Assembly: GCF_004210375.1 (NCBI RefSeq)
Contig: NC_134830.1
Coordinates: forward strand, 65,822,326-65,886,325
Direction: 5' to 3'
Source: Tachypleus tridentatus
Lineage: Eukaryota > Arthropoda > Merostomata > Xiphosura > Limulidae
DNA length: 64,000 nt
Below are positions 12,226-24,600 of this stretch, in pieces. Made by a program: the position numbers and the translations under genes. Each line of letters starts with the position of its first letter. Position 1 is the stretch's first letter. The notes under the pieces were generated by a model, which did no database searches, had not been told where the DNA came from, and worked only from the letters and a program-made list of their open reading frames with translations.

Positions 12226-13722
12226 TACTGTATGATAGGTTTGCCTGGCAGGGATGTGATATACATATCAATGCGTATCTCATTATGATAAATAAATAAC
12301 GAACTTAATATATGCAAACCTTCCAGACAAATACATGTCATATTTATTTGAGTTATGTAATCTATCACTTAAAACTGAATACTTTACCACGTACAGGAAA
12401 ACCACAGTCATCAAAGACTTAAAAAAATCAAAACCTCCAATTTATAAAAATAAGTAAACTATTGGATAAAATAACAGACTTCTATTCTATTTCTAAACAT
12501 ATCAAGATATCACCGTAATAAAAAATGTAACACGCCACAGACAACAGAGCGCTGATCACTTAGAGTAAAAGAAACAATATTCCCCTACCATAGACAGTAT
12601 GGAATGCGATTTTTAAAAAAACGTTATAAAGACAGTTTACAAGCAGACGTGTAACGACTTTCTTTTAAAACAACACGCATACACTCATATGTTACAACAA
12701 TTTGATGAAGCGCTTCTTTAGAGCACGTCACTAGATACATTTCTTGCTACAAACAAATTTTAGACTTCGTGTAAAGAGTGACGTGTCGCATTAAATCAAA
12801 TAAAAACTAAAGCCATGAAATTTTATCGCTCTTTCAAAAGCAAAAAACGAAAACTTTCACAAACCAAATAAATATTATAGCCCGTAGAAGAAACACACTG
12901 ATGAAGCATCTCTCCAACGTTAAAAGAAACACTTGCTACATGGCGCATACAGCTGGCTCCGTATTACATCTGTAATCACAAACATATACTATATTAATTA
13001 TTTGTTTCATCTTTCTCGTTTCAGACTCATTCGTTTAGACACAACCTGAATAGAATATTCAGGGTTTAAATTATGAAATTTGGGTTTACTACGGATATTC
13101 ACGTCTTCTTCCACATGAAAATTCTAGGTATTGGATATACGGATCCCTACCAGTGAACACGAGTAAGAGTACAACAAACCTCGACTGAAGTCAAAAAGAA
13201 ATACGTAGCTAGAGGTAACGCAAACAACATTGGAATATAAAATGCATAAGTAAGATTTTTTCTTGACAGAATTTTCAATTATTTTGAAAACATAACATTT
13301 TCTTGAAGCTATATTTCTCTTACTCATAGTCAAGATTCAAAACATGAAACAAAATTATGTATTTATTTACGTGTCTAAAGATATACAGTGTTAAAAAGGA
13401 AGTTTATTATAATGTCTAAGCTTCAAAATTTAAACTGCAATAATGTTGGTTATCTGTTGAAGACGTCTTTGGTGTGTGTAGCTGTATTGGACATGCTATT
13501 GGAGGCGCCCTCTATGAGGTAAATATGTACCTAATATTACGTATAAAGAAGTTAAGTTACCAAACGTTTGTTACTCTCTTAAGTTTTAAATTTGTATATT
13601 ACTACTTGAAAGAAAATTTTTACACAGGAGGTCTTTGTTCGAGTTATAAAATGTGATTTTACGTTTAAATTTTCACTTGTCAAGAACTGAAATGTAACAC
13701 TTAGCCCATTCCATTACAGAGT

Positions 13723-13837
13723 GTTTACCTAGAGTAAAGCCACATCGGTCTATCTGTTAAGCATATCGAGGGGAATCGAACCCGTAATTTTAGCGTTGTA
13801 AATCCGTATACTTACCGCCGTAATAGCGGTGGGGTTT
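13723..13837 (-). repeat. tRNA-derived SINE (family B)
   Basis: Minus-strand element: complement of the tail (AGAGTAAAGCCACATCGG), then AATCGAACCC (inverted B box) and the complement of GGTAAGTNTACGGATTTACAA. It sits between exons 5 and 6 of the pseudogene and is not visible at the matching site of the parental gene near 26.65 kb. It therefore probably inserted after the duplication, or was lost from the other copy. Confidence 0.7.
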
Positions 13838-14812
13838 AATCCATTCCATTAAATAAACTTTATGCCATTCCAAGTGCACGTTATCAACTGATACTAGTAT
13901 GTTACAAGTTTCAAACAGTAATAGAAAATAATTATTTGCTGTTAATTAACAAAGTTATCAATAATATAAATAATAAAACGTCAAATCCTGCACTGAAGAG
14001 TTTCTAAATCTTCAAACACTTTCACATCAATATTCTTTAGTTAACACTAATATAATGAACACTATTTCGTGCTTCGGGAATGTCTATTGCTGACTGATGA
14101 GACATAGAAGGAATCGCATGTATACTTCCTAAATATCATCTTCTTGAGTACCAACTGAATAAATAATAAAGTTATTAATAACATAAATGATAGAATGTTA
14201 AAAGATGTTAAAAGAGATTTGTTATAGAAAAAAATTGTAATGTTTTATTCTAAAAATTAAAAGACTAATAATGGAATTTTTCCAACTAGTTCCTTTCATG
14301 CCATAAATGTTTATGAGCAAATTCACAATCTTGAAAACTAATTATAACAATATTATAGAACTACGAAAAACATTGTATTTATGCATAAAATTCAACTACT
14401 TAACATATTCACAACATTAATTATTCTGGTTTTCAGGTACGAGTTTATATGTTACCGTTTTTCCTCATTGGAGAGATTCTCTTGTGTTTATTTGTAATCA
14501 TGTTCTTCAGCTAAAATAAACAGGTGATTTAAATTATGTTGCGTTATTCAGTTAAATTTTATTATAATTAACTCATTTATGTTAAACTTCAGGGTTATGG
14601 AATTCAAATATGTGGTTGTGTGACTGAGTAAATACAAAAATTGGTTTTCAAAATAAACCTGATCATGTTTATAGGTTGCTTAGAACCACTTTACTTTGAT
14701 TGATAAGATTTAAAAGTCATTAATTATCAATACGTTATTTCATAATATTTTATTTATAACATAGTCAGTTACACTTGATTTTTCTCCTTTTTTGCCACTT
14801 ATGTTCAATCAG

Positions 14813-14952
14813 AATATGCTACCCAAGACAACAAGGGTGAAGTTCTGAAGATTATTCTTAACCCATCTTTCATTGTGGCAATGATAAATACCTTAACAGG
14901 CTTCATTATCGTGGGCTTTAATGAGGCTACCTTGGAGCCTCACATCAGGCAG
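14813..14952 (+). pseudogene. Exon 7 of the transporter pseudogene, still open and conserved
   Basis: 140 nt aligned without gaps to exon 7 of the parental gene (27623-27762) with nine differences. In the parental frame eight are synonymous and one changes Ile to Thr. The acceptor is intact (CAATCAG). The donor has changed from GTACG to ATAAG, so normal splicing downstream is lost and the frame would run into the following sequence. Other relic exons of this copy carry mostly amino-acid-changing differences and frameshifts. Confidence 0.85.
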
Positions 14953-15572
14953 ATAAGATAAAATATATTATTTATTTGTGTTGCATGAACTGCTTAGTAT
15001 CATAATGGAGACACATACTAAAAATACTAAACAGTCCAGTTCTATAACAAAATAGTCTTAACTATTTTTTTCATCTTTCTGTAGACATTTCACATCTTTT
15101 TTCTAGAGCTTGAATGTAAACTTCATCTGTATAGGATCTCTAAGTAATATTCTTATCATTAAGAGAAATAAATGTTTAATACAGATATGTAAATGTGATA
15201 AATATTAATTTTAAGACATTGTTGCTATAAAAATGATGACATATTGATTTACCTCATCCTTGTATGGCTCAGAGGCGAACGATCTACACTTTGATAATAC
15301 ATATGCACTTTCTGGTGCCTCTATAAAACTATAATATCATCAGCCCTACTCCTTCCCGGAGACAACCACTCAGTATGTGTAACTGAAATATAGGGGTAAG
15401 TGCTGAAGCTCATATATTGGAAAAAGCTCTATAGCACAAAATGTAAATCTAAGCTAACTTCAAAGAGATTTATTAAATATATGCTCTACCTGAACTCAGA
15501 CTCTGAAGAATTTGTTAAGGTTTTAACATGCTACATGAATGTTTGAATATTTCATTGGTTTCTTATCTATTT

Positions 15573-15790
15573 GGCCCGGCATGGTCAAATGGTTAAGGCA
15601 CACGATTCGTGATCAGAGAGCAGCGGGTTTCAATTCCAGTCACACAAAACATGCACTCCGTTTAGAAGTGGTGACTTTATAATGTGATAGTCAATCCCAC
15701 TATACGTAGGTAAAAAGGGTAGCTCAAGAGTTGGCGGTAGGTGGTGATAACTAGCTCGTCGTGCAGTTTTGCGCAAAATTCAAAACAAAT
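15573..15790 (+). repeat. tRNA-derived SINE (family A)
   Basis: Head GGCCCGGCATGGTCAAATGG, anticodon-region and B-box-like GGGTTTCAATTCC, body with AAGAGTTGGCGGTAGGTGG, a shortened distal body, and a CAAAACAAAT tail. Confidence 0.85.
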
Positions 15791-15903
15791 AGTATCTATT
15801 TGAGCTTTCACTGTCGTTGGTAAATATACAAGAAAAGCTTCACTTATTTATTTTCTACGTAGCTCTTCACTGTTTATTTCGTGTATTTTTACACAACATA
15901 GAT

Positions 15904-16030
15904 GCAACGCCCCCAACTAGTACAGCGGTAAGTCTACAGATTTTCGATTGTAAAATCAGGGGTTTGACTTCGCTCTGTGGGCCCAGCAGATTGCCCGATG
16001 TGGCTTTCCTATAAGAAAACACACACACAT
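15904..16030 (+). repeat. tRNA-derived SINE (family B)
   Basis: CGCCCCCAACTAGTACAGCGG head, GGGGTTTGACTTC B-box-like region, CCCGATGTGGCTTTCC and a short (AC)n tail after AAGAAAAC. Best plus-strand example of family B together with 47014-47132. Confidence 0.75.
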
Positions 16031-18267
16031 TGTGCAACATCGTTGTTGATTTTTTTATATTTTATTTTATGCATAATTTGTATGATAAGAATAAAATATT
16101 GTGTGTCGTGAGAAGCATATAAAGAATTTTTAATACTAGAATACATTGTCAAACTGTAAAGCCATTGTTGAAAGTTCAGGTGGTTAGTTTAGAGCATGGA
16201 TCCAACAGTTCAGAGAAGTTAAAGTTGTTTATAATAACTGCAAAGTTGATGGCTTCCTCCAGTAGGTTTTATATGGCCCTGCCACAAACAGAAATATTAA
16301 TTTGGCAACTAATTTTATTGGACATTACATACCTATGCATAACTTCACAAACGTATATTTCAAATGACCAATGTATACAAATAATCAAACCTTCACATTT
16401 ATTCTTGCATGTATGAATACAAATCCCTAGATAATAATATCAGAGAATGTGGATTATATGTGGCATCCACTTTGTTAAGGAATTGATTTGTACAATGGTT
16501 GGCTTGCTTTCTTAGAGAGTGTATACAGCTATGGTAAGTTTAGGTTTACTCTGTAAAAATAAATATATATCTATTGTTCAATCAAACTTGTGACACCAGG
16601 AGATATTTTACCTTTTGAAACTAAAAGTAATGTCAGACTAAAATAAGGTATGATGGAGTTACAAAAATATATATATACTTTTATTGAAGTATTTTCTTTA
16701 TTTCTATATTAGTATAGGTTATTCTCAGCTGAGAATGACTGCCACACGTGACAAGAATTGTGACTGCTCCTTCACGTGGCTTACTGAATTGAGTCTGTTG
16801 TATTATTACATAACCACACTATTTATTGAACTGTACAGGGAGTTCCATTCTTTCTTTTTCCAGTTGCAGGTCTGGTATTCTAACTTCTAGTATAAAGCAT
16901 TCTGACCGATCTTGAACCAGAATCAGTGATTTTAGTGTGCAGAAGAATAGAAGTGGTAAATTCCCATTTGTTTTTTAAATATACAGAAGAGCAAACCAGC
17001 AGCTTAAAAATACCAACATACTTCATTAACTTGTTGAAACAATAATTTTTATTTTTAAATTTTAAATCAAACAGCATCATCAATCTATTTTCTTCTGGTC
17101 GAACTTAGTTTTCTTTACTTCACGTACGTCTCCTAAAAATCTATCAGTTGTGATATTTGGTTTACTTGTCTGTTTAGAAACTGTACTTTGTGATATTAAA
17201 CATACCCAACACAACGATCATTTTTATAGTTTGTCATCATATCTACTAGCAGATTGAATGAAACTGAATTTCAATGAATGGATCGATACTACTAATTAAT
17301 AATCAGTGGACTTTGCTTACGCAAGTAACTACGTACTGGTAAGGTAACCGACAACTTAAATAAGATCAGTTTTTATTTGTAGAAAAGGGAAGTTCAGTCC
17401 TATTCTCTATTCTGACTGTACAATTAACTTCGGTCAGGGACCGTCACTGCCAGAAAAGCAAGCGTCAATTTCAGTTTTCTCTGTAACGTACATTTTACAA
17501 ACAAAATAAGATTCCTTAGAATATTGCGCTCATATTTTGACAAATTTCACTACCTCTCAACTATTTATGACGTTACGTTATAATTATATTTCTAAGCGAT
17601 ATATGTACGAGTTCCTGAGAATACACGCTCCCTCAAAGTGTATTTTGGGTAGGTCCATTATATATTTAAAGCACAGCTGTTAATTCTCTAGTCGCTGGGA
17701 ACTGTATAATAAAGTTACACGTGTACGTCATTGTTATCATATTCATACCACGTAATATTAAGAATCGTATAACTGTAGAATGGAAGAAACACAACTCACA
17801 TGTTTCCCTATTCGTTATACATCTACTGCTAAGCTGGGAAGCTGGTGCTGCAAGTATGTATTGATACAAGTCTTTAGTTATTGTGTTTTGAATGTTCAAT
17901 TCTTCTTTACAGCTAGTGAAAATGTGTGAATTTTTTCGCTATTCTTTGAATTCTCCGTGTCTACTCTAGCGATGTATATAAAGTATATCTATGTTTCTTA
18001 CTACAGCTCAAGTGACATCCTCACTCCGTTAATTATCTAGTAATTAATAGCATAACAGTATTTCCCTTAAAACAAAATGATTGCTTGTATCACAAACCAT
18101 CATGTGGTATAAGACTACATTTAAACCGAAGCAATTATTTCCTACAAACGTTAACAAGTTGATAAGATATTGAGATTAATTTGAAGTTACGTTTTTATTT
18201 TGACTGGAATGAATATTTGGTCTTTTTCGTTTTTCCAAAGGCTTCTACTCTATATTACTTTGAAATA

Positions 18268-18657
18268 ATGCCGTCTTTTCCCATGTCAACAACATATGAA
18301 ACTGTGTCGGAACTTTCAAAAAGTTTCTCCTCATCCTCCGAAACAGAAAAAATAAAAACTATTCCTTCAGCAACTTGTGAGAACATTCCTAACCTGTTGG
18401 AATCCAATACTTCACAAAGAAATGTCCAAACAACTGACCTATTGAAACTTTACTCTTATACTAATTATGAAAATTCAGAAAGTTTGTATGATCCAGATGA
18501 TCAATCATATTCATCTCCTTTGATAAGCCATGATCTTGAAAACAAAAACAAGAGCTGTATTACGAAACGTCAGGCTCTAATTTTATTCCAAATCAATTTC
18601 GCTTTCACCTGTCAAGCTAGTTGTTACGCTCTTGTTTTCTCCTTCTTCTCTAAAGAG
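18268..18657 (+). CDS. SLC18B1-like: Transporter exon 1: N-terminal tail and helix 1
   Basis: Encodes residues 1-130: a polar Ser/Thr/Glu-rich cytosolic tail, then TKRQALILFQINFAFTCQA leading into helix 1. Ends TCTAAAGAG|gtactt, phase 0. Confidence 0.88.
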
Positions 18658-21600
18658 GTACTTATGTTTTTTTTATTTCTATTTAAATTGATAAAGGTAA
18701 AGTAAACGTTTCAGACAAAAAACCAAAAACGAAAATGTCTCACATGATTAAAACATAAACTAGGATACAGCTTAGAAATAAGGTGAAATATAAGAGAAAA
18801 AGGGAAGATTGTGGAGAAATATATTCTACACAGCAATAATGACAAACTATCAATTATATTTAACGTCTAACAGTAAACAACAGTGTAGAGTAAAATTATA
18901 ACTGAAGATAAATACAAATTAGAATAGTAGATTTAAGTAAGTGTGTTAAAAAACACGAAGTCTTGCATAACAAACCTTGTATTTTAGCGTTATAAGTCCG
19001 TAAACTTGGTACTGACCCACCGTAAAACAAAACGGTTTGTTGGATTGACGTTGAGTTGTTGTTTTTTTAATTTCGCTCAAAGCTAAACGAGAGCTATCTG
19101 AGCTAGCCGTCCGAAATTTAGCAATGTAAGACTAGAGGGAAGGCAGCTGATCATCACCACCCACATCCAACTCTTGAGCTACTCTTTTTCCCAACGATTG
19201 GTGGGATTGACTAATCACTTGGTCATGCCAGGCCAATGAGAGAAAATGGAGAAAAGATAACTGAACGATTCAAGAAAAAAAGAGATGGCCACAGCTAGAA
19301 TGCTTAAAATAATACGATGTCATTAAATACAATAACAGTCAAGTACTTGTACAAAGATAATATCAAAACCTAAAATGTCCTTGTCATTAATTAATACTGT
19401 AAGATAAATTATATTTATCATTAAAATTTTCTTAGAAACAGTTATAACTTAATTCTATTTACCTTACTTTTATAATGTGCACCTGTTCCCTATTGGGTTC
19501 GGATATTCGCTCGATTCGACACGAAGGTTATATCCAACAGCCGTCATCTTGCCTTGTTGTTTGAATAAACATTTAAACATAATCCCATATCAGAATATGG
19601 TGCTGTTTTCGTTCTTTTAACAAATTAACAATATTGTTGTGTAAATACAGGAACGTCTGTTTTATATTTTAAACTTATTCCTTCTGTTTGAAATTTTTGT
19701 TGGTGAAACTTGAAACACATAAATTATGTGGAAATTTCAATTGTTTCATTTATTGTTCAACTATAAAATTACAACCTAGTTATAAAACTACTACCGAGTT
19801 CGGTAGTTTCTGATATCTGAGTTTTGTCAATAACCAAAAAACTTTCCCTTTTCAGGCAGAGAGAAAACAAATGACTACAACACAGTATGGATTTCTTTAT
19901 GGAGTGTTTTCCTTGACAACATTTTTACTCTCTCCAGTTATTTTCAAAATCGTGAGTACCAATTATGAACTAAAGAGTAAATTAATTATTTAAAATTATT
20001 ATTATTTCTTTACTGTAAAGGGAAAGGAGTTCGATCGTAGGCCAATTTTTATAGTTACCAGAATTACCAATTGTAAACTATCACTAATAATAGACGCAAT
20101 AAACATAATTTCTCAGAAACATCATGCAAAATGATATCAAACTTTTAACAGGAAAGAAAAATATTATTAAAGTAAATATTCAATTCTTTTAGTTCTACAA
20201 AGTTTAGTACATCTTAACAAAACAATCTCAAACATGCAAATCAGCAAATTACACAATAGCCAAAGCCATCATGATGTGTTTTGTACTATTATTTATTTCG
20301 GATGAGTGTCCGATTTATTGTATCACGTTTGTTAACATGCTTTCATTTCAAATAACCGAAAATGTGAATTTCAATTTAGAAGTTAATTAACTGTTAATAT
20401 GTATCAGATTTATGGTACTTGTAACAATATTTTCTTTTTCAACACAAATATATTTTAATATACAAACACAAAATAGACAATACAATTTATAATAACGGTG
20501 ATTACTAACAGCTAATACAGATGATTGTTTACGTCCAAGAATTTTAAAAACTTACAGACAATATTATTCTTATATCCTGTATAGAACTGAATACTTTATC
20601 AATCATCCTGTTTCACGATGACCAAATTAATTCTGAGTTGATACAGTCACACTTCGCTAAAGCCAACCAACATGAATGGCCTAACGCCGCTGATAAGTTG
20701 ACTTTTACCGACGATACATTTAATGTCCTCGTAGAATTAATAAAGTCAGAAGTAATTTACGAAAGTTGAACAGTTTGTAAGTTCGAAATCTATAAACGTT
20801 CCTGGATTTCGTAAAGCAAATATTATTGATTCTTACTCTCAAGAATCTTCTACGAATTTCGAGAACATGCGTAACTTGCACAATACACACTCACCAATAT
20901 ACATCATATCCAAAAAAGTAAACTATACGGAAACAAGCGTAAATATTAAAATAAACGTATAACTAGTTTTTCTGAAGGCCTGGCATGGCCAAGCGTGTTA
21001 AGGCGTGCGACTTGTAATCTGAGGGTTGCGGGTTCGCATCCCCGTCGCGTCAAACATGCTCGCCCTTTCAGCCGTGGGGGCGTTATAATGTGACAATCAA
21101 TCCCACTATTCGTTGGTAAAAGAGTAGCCCAAGAGTTGGCGGTGGGTAGTGATGACTAGCTGCCTTCACTCTAGTCTTACACTGCTAAATTAGGGACGGC
21201 TAGCACAGATAGCCCTCGAGCAGCTTTGTGCGAAATTCAAAAACAAACAAACAAACAGTTTTTCTGAAGGTCTGCTCTAATTGACCATTATCAATAGAAA
21301 GTAACACATTTTTAGGCAAGTAAACTATCTTCCCACCGCGATTTAACGAGAAATATTTCTTCATATCCTTCTATTACTATTCAACAGTCGTTTATTAGGA
21401 CAACATCTTTTCACCTACCCCCTACGTTCCATCGATTCACTTTCCTCATTTACTAAGAACTAGTTTAGTTAGAGTAAAAAGTAACTTTATTATATTTCTT
21501 TCCCTTTATTTTGAATTATTTTTACGTACTTTTAAGTCACGTAATTAATTTGTTAGATATCATTTATCTTGTTTTTTTATTTTCGCCTACGTAACAATAT

Positions 21601-24600
21601 GTACATTTCTTTTTTCAGATAAAATGACTGTATTTTTTGTTGTTTAGTTTATAACAGTTTAGCAGTAATTCTACGGAATTACAACGCAAAATCAGTGGTT
21701 CGATTCCCCTGTGTAGATTCAGCAGACAACCCGTTGTGGATTATTTTCTCATAAATAGATCTTGACCCAGCTATTTATTGTGGAAACATGTACATAAACT
21801 GGTGGTTCTCAAACTTTTTCAGTAGACTTTCCGATGATAGATGTTTACCTTTATGATTCATTTCTGATATTTTCTAACAACACATTTTGTTTCGAATTAT
21901 ATGCTTATTGCGCTTACCCAGGTGCACTCTGGCGCTGAGAAGATGCATAGCTTTTATTCTAAACTATCTATTCCAGACGATTCGGTACCTTTGAGATATT
22001 TTTTTATATCACGATTTTATTACCTTCATTATTTGATTGGTTGAATGGCTAATTATCTTCACATCTAAAACATCCTTTCTTCACAGAGCATTTTTATCAA
22101 ATGTTTAATCGCCCTCTATTTAAATGTGTCTTTTAACTAAAAGAAACTTTTATTAATTTACAGATTCCAAAAATATCACCAAAATGTTTATTAATCTCGG
22201 GGATATGTTTAGGCGGTGGTGCTACGATATTTATTGGGTAAGTTTATCTTTCACTTTTTCTTTTATCATAATAACAATGAAGATAAATACAAAAAGATGA
22301 ACGACGTTTATCTACAAAACGCATGATTTCATTCGTTGAATTTCGCACAAAGCTGCTCAAGGGTTATAAGTAGCAAACCAAAGAAATAGCTACTACTCAA
22401 TAATACTCTCCGCCAATTCAGTATTCCAATTAATAGTTGGACTGACTTTTACATTACAGCACCTCCTCCATCACCCAAAACAACGAGCATATTTGGTTAC
22501 GCAGTTCAGTCCTTATCTCTGGATTGCGAAGTAAGACACTAATCACCAGTTCAGACCAACACTCAAAGAAACCTCATATTAACATAGTAATATACATCAA
22601 GAACATAAAGTTTTGCGAGCTTTTCAAAATGGTACAATTTTAGCATAATTCATTTCTGCAATTATCAATATAATGGTTATCTAAATTGTATTATATACGA
22701 TTATGAAAATGCAAATGAACAGTTCACGTACCACCCTGGTCATTATGAAACACCATGGATGGAATATATCACAATTATATTTTGATATTATTTAGCTTTT
22801 CATACGTAGGGTGATGACACCAACTTTCTGTTGCTTTAATAAAGAGACTAAAGTACATGCAATATATCATCAAACTGAGCTGATAAATTCGTATTCAGAA
22901 TTTCTAAGATAGCGATATTCTTTGGTTCAACACCCAAGTTAAAGAACAAGGGACTATTATTCTTTGAAGATATGGTTGGAGCTCTCGTTACAATTACACC
23001 CAGCTATTATGATTAGTTTTACCAATCATAGGATCGGAGCTCAAACGTTAGAAGTGGTTATTGTTGATTAACCGCTTTCAGTCTACTCTAACAATTGAAA
23101 ATTAATGACACAGAAAGCCCACCCAAAACAGCAAGGGATCGCCTACGTTATACGTTTCGTGCTACAAGTCCTGCCTTTTCAGAAATCACCTTTCATGTAC
23201 ACGTTGAAACACCAGAATATGATGCCAACACTTAAATGTTCTTTAGTTTTCAGATTCTCAACTACCGTACATTAAGCGCTATGTATCACATTGTGTTTAT
23301 TTCTATCATAACGCCTTATTCCTCTTGAATGTAAAAGAGATTTAATAATCAATTAGAAATACTTCTTAGGGTATGACTTTTTGTTTCTGGCAGTTACGGT
23401 AAATAACCATCAATGTTTTATCAAAAACATTCAAAGGTATCAGATAAGATAGCTTTAAAACAAGAAACAAACAAACATAATAAAGCATATTATTTTCGAA
23501 TACACATCATCATGTTAGTTACTTTACTTTGTTAAATTCAGCCATTTGAAAAATGTTAGTGATTGAGCAATAAAAATGTTAATTTTCGATCAAATGTTTG
23601 AGTAAAAAACTATTGTAAGAAAATTTTGTAAAGAATGGAAATTAAATATACAATAATAACTCGGCAATACATGAGCATTATGTACACATCAAACCGTATA
23701 ATACTGGTAATATCTGGATGAGTTGACCTTAGTTCTACGAGGAAAGCTCGTACTGTTTCTTGTTAGGGTTACTTACAAAATTTATTATTTTAATCTATAA
23801 TGTAGTCTTGCATTTCAGTACTCTCATAAAGTCTCCATCTGATGTCACATTCCTTACATTATCCTTTGTTGGAAGGATAGTTCAGGCTATCGGATCAGCA
23901 TCACTGTTCACTCTGGGCTATGTCTTCATTGCTAACGAAATTACTGAATATCGTTCAACAGCTCTGGTGAGATGAATTTCTTTTTAGAATCTCCACTCTA
24001 CAATAAAGTATATAATATAGTATAACAGTATATAATTTATGACTAACTGTTATTTTGAAAAATATAGCCCCAAAAGTATCATGAAAACTCAAGATCTGAG
24101 ATCTTTTTAACTTAACTTCTGATTAAATTGATTTTTGAGAAAACTGATGTAAAAACTATCAAGATGATGTTGGTTAATGATAAGTGATAGCTTCGAAGTT
24201 ACACTTCTGCTCACAAACTAAATTATTTTAATTTCTAATGTTTAACACATTTTAGACTTATTTTTTAGTTTAATAACATTAATGTTTCCATTAACTTTAG
24301 CACGGCCACAGAGGTACAGTTATGTCTGCATACTTATAACTCTATAATCCGTAATTCGATACCTGTTGTTAGAAGGTACCCACACCCTATTGTGTTGCTT
24401 TGTACTCAACATCAAAACAATAACTCTTCAAATCAATACACTATTTTTGCAGTAGATTTTACTATTCGACAGCTTATGTTAGATTTATGGTGTAAAATAA
24501 GAGAAGTAAAAAGTTTCTCAGTAAAAAATGAATAGCTTCTTGAAGACGTATACTTGATAATATCTGTGTAACATGATTTAACAAAAACCTTCAAAAATAC

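Larger units (their letters stand above)
6404..15060 (+). pseudogene. SLC18B1-like MFS transporter, partial duplicated pseudogene (exons 1-7)
   Basis: Relic of exons 1 to 7 of the transporter gene lying 12-13 kb downstream, in the same order and orientation, with homologous introns. This is therefore a DNA-level segmental duplication and not a retrocopy. Exon relics align at about 6404-6741, 8035-8130, 10543-10616, 11164-11277, 13466-13518, 14437-14523 and 14813-14952. Lesions seen: the first ~90 nt of coding exon 1 with the ATG are absent; a 1-nt length change in exon 1 (about 6460) shifts the frame; exon 2 donor GT is AT; exon 3 acceptor AG is CG, its donor is weakened (GTAAG to GTAAC) and it is frameshifted; the end of exon 4 with its donor is deleted; the front of exon 5 is lost; exon 6 has an in-frame TAA; exon 7 donor is ATAAG. 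Exons 8-13 are absent. The copy cannot encode a 12-helix transporter. Exon 7 is unusually well kept (separate entry). Confidence 0.9.
15061..18267. other. Spacer between the two transporter copies
   Basis: No gene supported except repeats listed separately. It presumably contains the promoter and any 5' untranslated exon of the intact gene. A pyrimidine-rich stretch ending TTTTCCAAAG at about 18240 could be the acceptor of a 5'-UTR exon boundary. No TATA box or initiator can be placed with confidence. Confidence 0.5.

Noticed and set aside
13124-13333. Minus-strand frames in intron 4 of both transporter copies (13124-13333 and 26047-26235)
   Set aside because: They occupy matching places but in different frames with unrelated protein sequence, so there is no selection on a protein.
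18181-18267. In-frame extension of transporter exon 1 upstream of the chosen ATG
   Set aside because: The extension has no ATG, and its sequence looks like AT-rich noncoding DNA ending in an acceptor-like TTTTCCAAAG. The ATG at 18268 is the first in frame.
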